From Fidelibacterota bacterium (lineage in GTDB: Bacteria; Marinisomatota; Marinisomatia; Marinisomatales; UBA1611), in contig PBAR01000036.1 in the NCBI GenBank assembly GCA_002718285.1, positions 1 to 39,832 on the forward strand: a stretch of 39,832 nt of DNA, written 5' to 3'. A program made the position numbers and the translations under genes. The stretch's first letter is position 1. Each line of letters starts with the position of its first letter. Under the pieces are notes generated by a model, which was not told the origin of the DNA, searched no databases, and saw only the letters and a list, made by a program, of their open reading frames with translations. Below, in pieces: positions 28,601 through 35,441 of the stretch.

Positions 28601-29113
28601 ATTACTCATTTCCTGCTGGGTATGTAGTTCTATTCCAGCTGGCATTATATTTCTTAATCCATCCATCAATTCGATTTGAAGTTCATTGGAATTAAGGTTT
28701 TTAAGTCGAGATTTTCTGATAAATCCATATTCGGCACTTGATTGCCATTTATATGAAAAAATAAGACCAAGAGTATGGTTTATTTCTTCAAATATTACAA
28801 TATTTCCTAAACTGTTTTTGTAGAGATTTTTTGTTGATTTAAATGATTTATCATTGTCTTTAAATGGATGCCAAACCTGATGGTTATTTTCCCCCTTAAT
28901 ACGTATGATAGTGACAGGACCTGTAAAATGGGCATTCCGATGAAGAAGGTCATCGGTTATATAGGGAAACAATGTATGCTTAGCTTTTTTTCTCCCTGCA
29001 GTCATACAGCCGGTACTTGAGAGATACATCCAATGATCTTCTCCACTAGTGATTGTTATAAGAAAAGGATCCATCCGATTCACATCAGCTATTTTGTATA
29101 ATGATAAATCCAT
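25694..29113 (-). CDS. Large intracellular inverting glycoside phosphorylase of the GH94/GH149/GH161 clan, probable beta-1,3-glucan phosphorylase
   Basis: The 1139-aa protein has no signal peptide. Around residues 410-450 are HGDPSRPWNHFEI and YYEGNWRDIFQNWEALGYSY, and at 619-633 TQRPEWNDANNALVG. The last matches the W-N-D-x-x-N block of cellobiose phosphorylases, with Asp626 as the likely general acid. Near residue 1020-1065 are the phosphate-site-like segments AEKTPIEYGAFPYDPYSHTP and FHSGAQQPGMTGQVKEEI. GH94 enzymes are usually ~800 aa. Lengths near 1100 are typical of GH149 and GH161, whose characterised members phosphorolyse beta-1,3-gluco-oligosaccharides. The neighbours (GH16, GH5, GH30, GH1, oligosaccharide importer) fit that substrate. 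I cannot separate GH149 from GH161 by eye; a new clan family is also possible. Confidence 0.75.
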   Translation of the reverse strand: MDLSLYKIADVNRMDPFLITITSGEDHWMYLSSTGCMTAGRKKAKHTLFPYITDDLLHRNAHFTGPVTIIRIKGENNHQVWHPFKDNDKSFKSTKNLYKNSLGNIVIFEEINHTLGLIFSYKWQSSAEYGFIRKSRLKNLNSNELQIELMDGLRNIMPAGIELHTQQEMSNLANAYRISEYQKDADCALFFMNALLMDSPEPGESLYSNIVWSHYKGEKEISLCEKDINLFSEQGEISGDNIVKGKPGCFLTKFEKPLNPNDEIYWYTVADVYKSQSEITHIITDILDTEKIEKKLEDSIKKNYFLLDSAVGSADGFQCTNKVINDLHHTANSMFNLLRGGVFFFNYDLKKEDFLKFLRIRNKQIFEQYSKEITELPSVINLKILINFADQTEDSSLKRLCREYLPLKLGRRHGDPSRPWNHFEIRTRDEKGNQLFYYEGNWRDIFQNWEALGYSYPAALESMVTIFLDAITMDGFNPYRITSEGIDWEIIEPDDTWSYIGYWNDHQIIYLLKLLEHMHNYDSSKIEHLFVKSIFSYANIPYQIRDFNAITRNPKNTIKFDFEQEKIIKELTKKIGSDGKLVLNHDETVYHVNLCEKILVLTLAKICNLIPGAGIWLNTQRPEWNDANNALVGYGTSMVTVYYLKRFLSFFILILKDMNHTKINVSTEVTIWFNTIKNLLSKWQENNSSHNISNKYRMKYISMLGASFSEYRMKIYEKGYSGKNSLGLDSIIEFFYIARNELNNTILLNKNDSGFYNAYNTINLDHKSKSLDIQCLPIMLEGQVASLSSEQNDIDQVIKILEKLFESNLYRKDQNSFILYPEKDTMPFLERNIISEKDISKSKLLETMLKENNINIIEQDADGLIRFRPYLRNTFDVQNKLEQLINNENYRNLVKQDYHLILEIFEKVFNHRNFTGRSGTMFSYEGMGSIYWHMVSKLLLAVQENYFIAVDNNAPIEKVKKIARLYYDIRGGLSAEKTPIEYGAFPYDPYSHTPFHSGAQQPGMTGQVKEEIITRFGELGCRIFKGCIKFDPSLLKKNEFVELERIFEYYNVLQEKKYLIIKNCQLAYTFCQVPIVYKLSKSKSKIILYLKDGLKTKIDSNTLTKKQSRYIFNRENKIIQIDVFINHIILMDYNRIGEN

Positions 29114-29138
29114 TCCTAATATTTTTATTCTTTAAGTT

Positions 29139-30500
29139 TTAATTAACTGAATTATCAATGACAGTTATAATAGATCTGGAAGGAAGAGAGATAGGTATAA
29201 CAGTTCCATTATTATCATAGATAAAATCCACATGAGAATCATTTTTATTCATTATCACTGTTTTTGTAGTCCCTGTGCTATTAATTGCAGAAAGGGCCAA
29301 TAAATCATCAGTCTTACAATCACAATCAATAATTTTATCACCCCTGTGTATAAACCTGGAGAAATGCCCAAGATAATAGTAAGAGCTTTGATATAATATA
29401 TCCATAGATTTAGTATCAATAATAATCGGAGCGCTACAGTAATTCCCTACATGATTTGGGCCCCCTCTTTCATCAAGTATTAGATTCCAATCAATCCATG
29501 CGACAGTCCATCGATTGAGATCATTAATGATTGATGTGGCATATCTTTCTCCAAGACCCCAGGAGGCTATGTGCGGTCCATTTTCTTGGCACCCTTCTGT
29601 GAAAATCAGTTTTTTATCCGGGAATTCTTCATGTACTTTTTGAACTTCATCAAAGTGATCACCGTTATACCAATGAAAACCAGTACCCCAAACATATTTT
29701 GCTGCTTCCGGATCCTTTAAAACAATTCTGGCTCGTTCAACCATAATATCTCTGTTATGATCCCATATAATTACTTTTTTATTGAGCAGACCTCTTTTTT
29801 TTAGCTCGGGTCCTAAATTGTCCCTAATGAAATCTCTTTCTTCTTCGGCTGAATAGATACAGGAATCCCATGTTTGTTTTGCATCTGGTTCATTCTGAAT
29901 TGTAATACCCCATATAGGAATATTTTCTTTTTCGTAGGCGTTTATATACTTACAGTAGTAGGTCGCCCACACATTTCTGTATTCTTTTTTTAATTTTCCT
30001 CCGTTATTCATTTCACCATTAGTTTTCATCCATGCTGGTGGGCTCCAGGGTGACGCCAGAATTTTTATCGGAGTTTTTGCATGATAAAGTACATCTTTTA
30101 TAAGCGGGATAAGCAATTCCTTATCTCTGGATATAGAAAAATTATTTAATTGTGTATCACCTGGTGTTTCGCAATATGCATAATTGCCGAGGGAAAAATC
30201 ACAGCTGTTTATATGAGTCCTTGCCATATTGTACCGATTACCGCTTTCTCCAAAATAGGCTTCGATGATTTCATCTTTTTTCTCTGCACTAAGTTTATTG
30301 AATACACTTGCAGCAGCTTCAGTAAATGCTCCTCCAAAACCCATAATTTCTTGATGAGTCACAGATTTATTTAATTTAAGTATTGGAAGTTTTTCAAAAT
30401 TATTTCCCACTAAAATTGATAGATCTACCTTTTCAATTTTTTGACCGGTATTCTTATTTGTTATATAAATAGATATAGCTTTTAATTCACTATCTTTCAT
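29139..30500 (-). CDS. GH30 beta-glucosidase/beta-1,6-glucanase-like, apparently cytoplasmic
   Basis: The 453-aa protein carries GH30 hallmarks: QEIMGFGGAFTEAAA, RYNMARTHINSCDFSLGNYA, ILASPWSPPAWMKTNG, WGITIQNEPDAKQTWDS (acid/base Glu204) and KKLIFTEGCQEN (nucleophile Glu302). A C-terminal beta-sandwich strand set ends in PSRSIITVID. No signal peptide is visible, whereas most GH30 glucanases are exported. It therefore probably acts on imported oligosaccharides. In laminarin loci GH30 enzymes remove beta-1,6-linked glucose branches; that role is inferred here. Its ATG directly follows the GH1 stop (TAA ATG, zero spacing), suggesting coupled translation. Confidence 0.88.
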   Translation of the reverse strand: MKDSELKAISIYITNKNTGQKIEKVDLSILVGNNFEKLPILKLNKSVTHQEIMGFGGAFTEAAASVFNKLSAEKKDEIIEAYFGESGNRYNMARTHINSCDFSLGNYAYCETPGDTQLNNFSISRDKELLIPLIKDVLYHAKTPIKILASPWSPPAWMKTNGEMNNGGKLKKEYRNVWATYYCKYINAYEKENIPIWGITIQNEPDAKQTWDSCIYSAEEERDFIRDNLGPELKKRGLLNKKVIIWDHNRDIMVERARIVLKDPEAAKYVWGTGFHWYNGDHFDEVQKVHEEFPDKKLIFTEGCQENGPHIASWGLGERYATSIINDLNRWTVAWIDWNLILDERGGPNHVGNYCSAPIIIDTKSMDILYQSSYYYLGHFSRFIHRGDKIIDCDCKTDDLLALSAINSTGTTKTVIMNKNDSHVDFIYDNNGTVIPISLPSRSIITVIDNSVN

Positions 30501-31874
30501 TTAGTTTTTCCTTATTCTATTGGATGAAATAAATTTCTTATACCAATAAAAACTGTCTTTTGGAATACGTTCGAGTGTTTTAAAATCTACCCAGACAAGA
30601 CCAAAGCGCTGGCTAAAACCTTGACTCCATTCAAAATTATCCATTAGTGACCAGGCAAAATATCCTTTGCATGGAATTCCCTCATGGATTGCTTTTTTTA
30701 TTTGCTCTAAGTGGGACTGGTGATAATCTATCCTTCTTACATCTTTTATTCTTCCTTGATCATTTGGGCTATCTCCATATGAGCAGCCATTTTCGGTAAT
30801 ATAAATTTTATTTACGTTATACTCTATGTTTAGGCGGCAAAGAAGATCATATATTCCAGATGGATAAACTTCCCAGCCAAAATCTGTTTTTGGGCCTAGT
30901 GTTAGTTTGGATTGAAAATTTTCTTCTGATTCTATTTCTTCATTTTGGATAATTGCTCTACTATAATAGTTCACACCTAAAAAATCTGTATGGATGCTGA
31001 TTCTTTTTAAGTCATCTGGTTTTATAATATTTAAATCTTTATCATTGATTAATTTTTTTTCTATAAGATATTTAAAAACATCCTGCGGGTATTTTTTCTT
31101 GTAAAGTGGATCAAGATATAGACGGTTAAAGTGACCGTCATAAAATCTGCAAGCGATTTGATCTTCTTCACTGTTTGAAGCGGGGATAGCAGTATTGAGA
31201 TTTAGAGTTATACCTACTTCTGATTGCTTAGTATTATTTTTGATCTCAGATACTGCCATTCCATGGGAAAGTAATAAATGATGTGCACTGGCTAGATTTT
31301 TGGGCCAATTGTTATTTAGCCCAGGTGGTTTAATCCCTTCAATATACCCTAGGTGGCTAATACACCATGGTTCATTATGGGTTATCCAATGTTTTACCCT
31401 GTCACCCAGGTTATAGCTGATATAATAACTATATTTAACAAATTCTTCTATAATTTTTCTGTTGGTCCAACCACCCAAATCTCCTAAACCCTGAGGAATA
31501 TCCCAATGATTTAAGGTGATAAATGGAATAATATTTTTTTCAAGCAAAGCATCTACTAAACTATTGTAATAATCCAATCCAGATTGATTGGGATTACTTT
31601 CTAATCCTGTAGGGAATATCCTTGGCCAGCTTATTGAGAAACGATAAGCGTTTATACCTAACTCATCCATTAAATTAACATCTCTGGGCCACAGGTTAAA
31701 ATGATTACAGGCAATGTCACCATTGTCATTATTTTTTATCTTTCCATCAGTATGAGAAAAAGTATCCCAAACTGATGGTCCTTTTCCACCTGAAGATGGA
31801 GCACCTTCAATTTGATAGCTGGAAGTAGCGACACCCCAAATAAAATTTTCTGGATAAGCATTATACTTAGACAT
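30501..31874 (-). CDS. GH1 beta-glucosidase
   Basis: The 457-aa protein matches GH1 end to end: YPENFIWGVATSSYQIEGAP, NAYRFSISWPRIFPTG, FITLNHWDIPQGL, WITHNEPWC (acid/base Glu168), DFLGVNYYSRAI and IYITENGCSYGD (nucleophile Glu361). The aglycone/glycone site motif GYFAWSLMDNFEWSQGFSQR is present near the C-terminus. There is no signal peptide, so it hydrolyses imported beta-gluco-oligosaccharides to glucose in the cytoplasm. It starts one base after the ABC ATPase stop and is adjacent to GH30. Confidence 0.95.
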   Translation of the reverse strand: MSKYNAYPENFIWGVATSSYQIEGAPSSGGKGPSVWDTFSHTDGKIKNNDNGDIACNHFNLWPRDVNLMDELGINAYRFSISWPRIFPTGLESNPNQSGLDYYNSLVDALLEKNIIPFITLNHWDIPQGLGDLGGWTNRKIIEEFVKYSYYISYNLGDRVKHWITHNEPWCISHLGYIEGIKPPGLNNNWPKNLASAHHLLLSHGMAVSEIKNNTKQSEVGITLNLNTAIPASNSEEDQIACRFYDGHFNRLYLDPLYKKKYPQDVFKYLIEKKLINDKDLNIIKPDDLKRISIHTDFLGVNYYSRAIIQNEEIESEENFQSKLTLGPKTDFGWEVYPSGIYDLLCRLNIEYNVNKIYITENGCSYGDSPNDQGRIKDVRRIDYHQSHLEQIKKAIHEGIPCKGYFAWSLMDNFEWSQGFSQRFGLVWVDFKTLERIPKDSFYWYKKFISSNRIRKN

Positions 31875-31875
31875 T

Positions 31876-33525
31876 CTAATTTTCTTTTATTGAAAAAGTT
31901 TTAAGCCATCCTGGTGATGCAGCTTTTACTAATTGTTTGGTATATTCTTCTAGAGGTGATTGAATTATATTCTCAGCGAGACCCTCTTCCACAATTCTAC
32001 CGTTTTGTAATACAATTATTCTATCAGTCAAGTATCGTGCTGATGAGAGGTCATGAGTAATGAAAATGATTGCCAAATTCTTTTTTATGCGCATTTGAGC
32101 TAAGATTTCTAAGATTTCCATTCTTATAGAAACATCCAGCATGGAAGTAGGCTCATCTGCAACGAGTAGATTTGGTTCAAGACTTAATGCTCGAGCTATC
32201 GCTACTCTCTGGCGTTCTCCTCCGGACATTTCATGGGGAAATTTTTTTGCAAAAATATCTCCTGGAATTAACCCAACGGTTTCCAGTATTTTAATTATAT
32301 AATCAAATATTTTGTCCTTTTTAAGCAATCTGTGACGAATAAGGGGGCGGGCTAAATGATGATAAACTGTATGGATAGAATTAAGGGAACTGAATGGATC
32401 CTGAAATACCATTTGTACCTGCCGCCTATATTCAAGTGGCACTTTGCTTGCTTCAGAAACTTTTTTGTTGGAACCATTTAATATAATTTCGCCAGATGAT
32501 GGTCGTATAAGACGGGTGATTAATTTAGCAATGGTGCTTTTCCCGCTTCCAGATTCTCCAACAAGCCCGACTATCTCACCAGGAAATACCTTGAAAGAAA
32601 TATCTTTCACTGCTTCTAATGAGTGCGGATTCAAGATTCCTGAAATAGAGTAACTTTTCCTTATATCTCTTACCTCCAAAATAGGGTGATCTCCAAAGTC
32701 TTGTTTCTGTGGTTTGGATAAAAGTCCTTTTTTTCGCGGTCCGGATGCGGTTGGAAGAGCACCGATTAATTTTTGTGTATAAGAATGTTTACCACCATTC
32801 TTAATTATTTTTGAAGATTCTAACTCAACAAGACGTCCTGACTGCATGACTCCAATACGGTCTGCAAATTCCAGTAAAAGATTCAGGTCATGTGTGATAA
32901 ACAATATGGAAAAACCAAGTTGTTTTCTCAGTTCTATTATTTTTGATAAAATTTCGCGCTCTACAATTACATCTAGAGCAGTAGTAGGTTCATCCATGAT
33001 AATAAGTGGAGGCATCAGAGCCAGGGCGATAGCTATAACAATTCTCTGTTTCATACCACCAGACAACTGATGAGGATAGCTTTTTAGATAATTAAGATCA
33101 ATCTCAACTAATGATAATAATTCCCGCATGCGTTTTTCTGTTTCTTGGGTAGATAGATCACTGTGAGTTTCCAGAACATCGATTATCTGCTGTTGGATAG
33201 TCAGGACAGGGTTTAGTGCATTCAATGCACTTTGCATCACAATGGAAATCTGTTTCCAGCGGTAACCCAATACATTTTCTGGAGATAGCGATAGAATGTC
33301 CTTGTTATTGATGGTTATGTTTCCTGATGTAATAATTGCAGGAGGAGGAAGGATTCTTAGTATTGCTTTTGCTACAGTACTTTTACCGCTTCCAGATTCT
33401 CCAACAAGCCCAAATATTTCTCCCTTCTGAATATTGAAAGATATCTGTTTCACAGCATTTACGGGCTTACCATCTGAAATATAGCTTGCAGAAAGATTAG
33501 TTAAAGAAAGGATTGGATTATTCAT
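31876..33525 (-). CDS. ABC transporter ATP-binding protein, fused OppD-OppF/DppD-DppF type
   Basis: The 549-aa protein holds two complete nucleotide-binding domains. Domain 1 has Walker A GESGSGKST (42-50), signature LSGGM (154-158) and Walker B LIIMDEPTTALD. Domain 2 has Walker A at 323-331, signature MSGGE (433-437) and Walker B LLVADEPTSMLD. An Opp-type C-terminal extension follows domain 1 (SYTQKLIGALPTASGPRKKG). In most Opp systems these are two separate proteins; here one polypeptide supplies both. It powers import through the two permeases encoded just upstream. Its start shares ATGAATAA with the permease stop. Confidence 0.93.
   Translation of the reverse strand: MNNPILSLTNLSASYISDGKPVNAVKQISFNIQKGEIFGLVGESGSGKSTVAKAILRILPPPAIITSGNITINNKDILSLSPENVLGYRWKQISIVMQSALNALNPVLTIQQQIIDVLETHSDLSTQETEKRMRELLSLVEIDLNYLKSYPHQLSGGMKQRIVIAIALALMPPLIIMDEPTTALDVIVEREILSKIIELRKQLGFSILFITHDLNLLLEFADRIGVMQSGRLVELESSKIIKNGGKHSYTQKLIGALPTASGPRKKGLLSKPQKQDFGDHPILEVRDIRKSYSISGILNPHSLEAVKDISFKVFPGEIVGLVGESGSGKSTIAKLITRLIRPSSGEIILNGSNKKVSEASKVPLEYRRQVQMVFQDPFSSLNSIHTVYHHLARPLIRHRLLKKDKIFDYIIKILETVGLIPGDIFAKKFPHEMSGGERQRVAIARALSLEPNLLVADEPTSMLDVSIRMEILEILAQMRIKKNLAIIFITHDLSSARYLTDRIIVLQNGRIVEEGLAENIIQSPLEEYTKQLVKAASPGWLKTFSIKEN
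32543..33411 (-). repeat. 26-bp exact direct repeat covering both Walker A motifs of the fused ATPase
   Basis: The sequences at 32543-32568 and 33386-33411 are identical over 26 bases, both encoding GLVGESGSG. Flanking bases differ, and the two ATPase domains are otherwise diverged. The likely cause is shared ancestry plus strong protein constraint, or local gene conversion. The feature coordinates span from one copy to the other. Confidence 0.6.
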
Positions 33526-34450
33526 TGTATTCTATAACTGGAGTTATACCGTTTACCGCATCTTCTTTCGGTATTTTTTTTAGCCAAATACGTTCTGATA
33601 TTAACCTTGGATTGGATATTTCATCGATCCCGAAATTGATCAATGTAAGAGCAAAGCTCACTATGGCAATACTTAAACCTGTAGGCATAAAGGTCCACCA
33701 GGAACCTGTAAGCAGTGCAAGATCATTGCTGGCCCAGTAGAGGTTTGTTCCCCATGTAACAGTGCTTACATCTCCCAACCCCAGGAATTCAAGACCTACC
33801 TGAGCACCTATTGCATAAATTGATGCACCAATGAAAGATGAAGCCAAAAGGGAAAGCATTCTAGGCATAATTTCTATAACAATAATCCTAATATTCCGTT
33901 CCCCGCTCATTATCGCAGCTGATACAAAATCGCGATTTCTATATGTCATCATTTGTGACCGAATTATGCGGGCATTCCATGCCCATCCAGTTAGAACGAG
34001 CACACCTATTAAAGTAGATGGACCAGGTGGAAGCCAACTGGCCAAAATCACCATCAGAGGTAGGCCGGGCATAACCAGAAATACATTAATAAGCAATGAG
34101 AGAAGATCATCAATTCGTCCTCCATAGTAACCAGAAATTCCTCCTATCAATGCACCGATAATTACAACTGAAATCCCTACTGTGAAACCTACCAATAAGG
34201 TTTGCCTACCTCCGGAAATGGTCTGGGCCAGTACATCCTGGCCCTGACCGTTGGTTCCTAACCAGTGTGCTCCAGAAGGCGGTGAAAGGGGCGTACTCAA
34301 AAATGCTGTAGGATCCTGTGAAAAAAGTGGACCCAATGTTGTTAGAAAAATGAAAAAGCAAATAATTGCAGTGCCTATAATTGCTTTGGTATTCTGGAAA
34401 ACACCATTTATCCATCTATAGACAATACCATGTTCTTTATAAGATATCAT
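33518..34450 (-). CDS. ABC transporter permease, OppC/DppC type
   Basis: The 310-aa membrane protein starts with a cytoplasmic stretch followed by a helix (IIGTAIICFFIFLTTLGPLF). It then has the OppC-type periplasmic segment (HWLGTNGQGQDVLAQTISGG) and about five further helices. The coupling EAA-like loop reads YRNRDFVSAAIMSGERNIRI. These are standard marks of the DppC/OppC family. It forms the channel with the second permease. The substrate of Opp-type systems can be peptides or oligosaccharides; the surrounding glucanases favour beta-gluco-oligosaccharides. It begins 4 bases after the other permease gene stops. Confidence 0.92.
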   Translation of the reverse strand: MISYKEHGIVYRWINGVFQNTKAIIGTAIICFFIFLTTLGPLFSQDPTAFLSTPLSPPSGAHWLGTNGQGQDVLAQTISGGRQTLLVGFTVGISVVIIGALIGGISGYYGGRIDDLLSLLINVFLVMPGLPLMVILASWLPPGPSTLIGVLVLTGWAWNARIIRSQMMTYRNRDFVSAAIMSGERNIRIIVIEIMPRMLSLLASSFIGASIYAIGAQVGLEFLGLGDVSTVTWGTNLYWASNDLALLTGSWWTFMPTGLSIAIVSFALTLINFGIDEISNPRLISERIWLKKIPKEDAVNGITPVIEYNE

Positions 34451-34454
34451 AGTT

Positions 34455-35441
34455 TTATTTCCTAGTTCTGGGGTCGATGAATAAAATTACAATATCTACT
34501 AACCAGTTTGCTGCCAGTACTGCAAATGTTATTGTCATAAACAAACCCTGCATAAGCGGGAAATCCTGTGCCTGTACTGCTTGAAGAAGCAGGTATCCCT
34601 GCCCTGGATAAGAAAAAATAATTTCCGTTAGAAGTGCTCCACTTAGCACAAAGCCTAGTGCCATCCCGAATCCAGTAAAATTTGGAAGGATTGCATTGCG
34701 TGCTGCATAGTGCAACATAATGTGCCGTGAATGCAATCCTTTTGAATGAGCGAAAGTTATGTAATCTGCTCCCAGAGTGGTAATCATGGTATTACGCATG
34801 GAAAGCATCCAGCCGCCAAGACCTGCAAGAATCATAGTAAAGGCTGGCAATATAGCATGATATATTGCGCTAATAAAAAATGATAGATTAAAGCCAGGAC
34901 TTATTTCTTGATTATAGGCATGGCCAAGAGGAAACCAGCCAAATTTAAACCCAAAAATATAAAGAAGTACCATTGCAAGCCAGAAATAGGGAAACGCTCC
35001 TACAAATGCCAGAAAGGGTGGAAGTATTGAATCGATTTTTGTCCCACGTTTCCAGGAAATAATAGTACCTAAAAAGGTTCCCAGAAAAAAGGAAATCAAT
35101 AATGCAGTACCTGCGAGAAAAATGGTCCACAATAAACCGCTTGATATGATAACCGTTACTGGTTCAGGGAAATAAGCAATTGAGATTCCCAGGTTTCCAA
35201 TAATTATGCTTTTTAGATAAGACCAATATTGATATATAAGAGATCCATCGGTAAGCCCAAAGGTCGCTCTTAGGGCTTCCATTGCCTCTGGATTAATTCT
35301 TCCTCGAAACCTTGCAAAAATAATGGATGCCGGATCACCGGGCATCATCCTTGGTATAAAAAAGTTTAAAGTGAGTGCAGCCCAACCTGCAATACAATAG
35401 AATCCTAGTCTTCGAAGCAAATATTTTACCGAATAATTCAT
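34455..35441 (-). CDS. ABC transporter permease, OppB/DppB type
   Basis: The 328-aa membrane protein has the OppB-type N-terminal region (YLLRRLGFYCIAGWAALTLN, then FFIPRMMPGDPASII). Six helices and the EAA-type coupling loop (GADYITFAHSKGLHSRHIML) are visible. It overlaps the binding-protein gene by ATGA. Together with the OppC-like protein and the fused ATPase it makes a complete importer. Members of this transporter family carry cellobiose and laminaribiose in thermophiles such as Thermotoga, supporting the sugar interpretation. Confidence 0.92.
   Translation of the reverse strand: MNYSVKYLLRRLGFYCIAGWAALTLNFFIPRMMPGDPASIIFARFRGRINPEAMEALRATFGLTDGSLIYQYWSYLKSIIIGNLGISIAYFPEPVTVIISSGLLWTIFLAGTALLISFFLGTFLGTIISWKRGTKIDSILPPFLAFVGAFPYFWLAMVLLYIFGFKFGWFPLGHAYNQEISPGFNLSFFISAIYHAILPAFTMILAGLGGWMLSMRNTMITTLGADYITFAHSKGLHSRHIMLHYAARNAILPNFTGFGMALGFVLSGALLTEIIFSYPGQGYLLLQAVQAQDFPLMQGLFMTITFAVLAANWLVDIVILFIDPRTRK

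Noticed and set aside
32543..33411. 26-bp direct repeat in the ATPase gene as a mobile or recombination element
   Set aside because: It exactly covers the two Walker A motifs of a double ATPase, so conserved protein sequence explains it.
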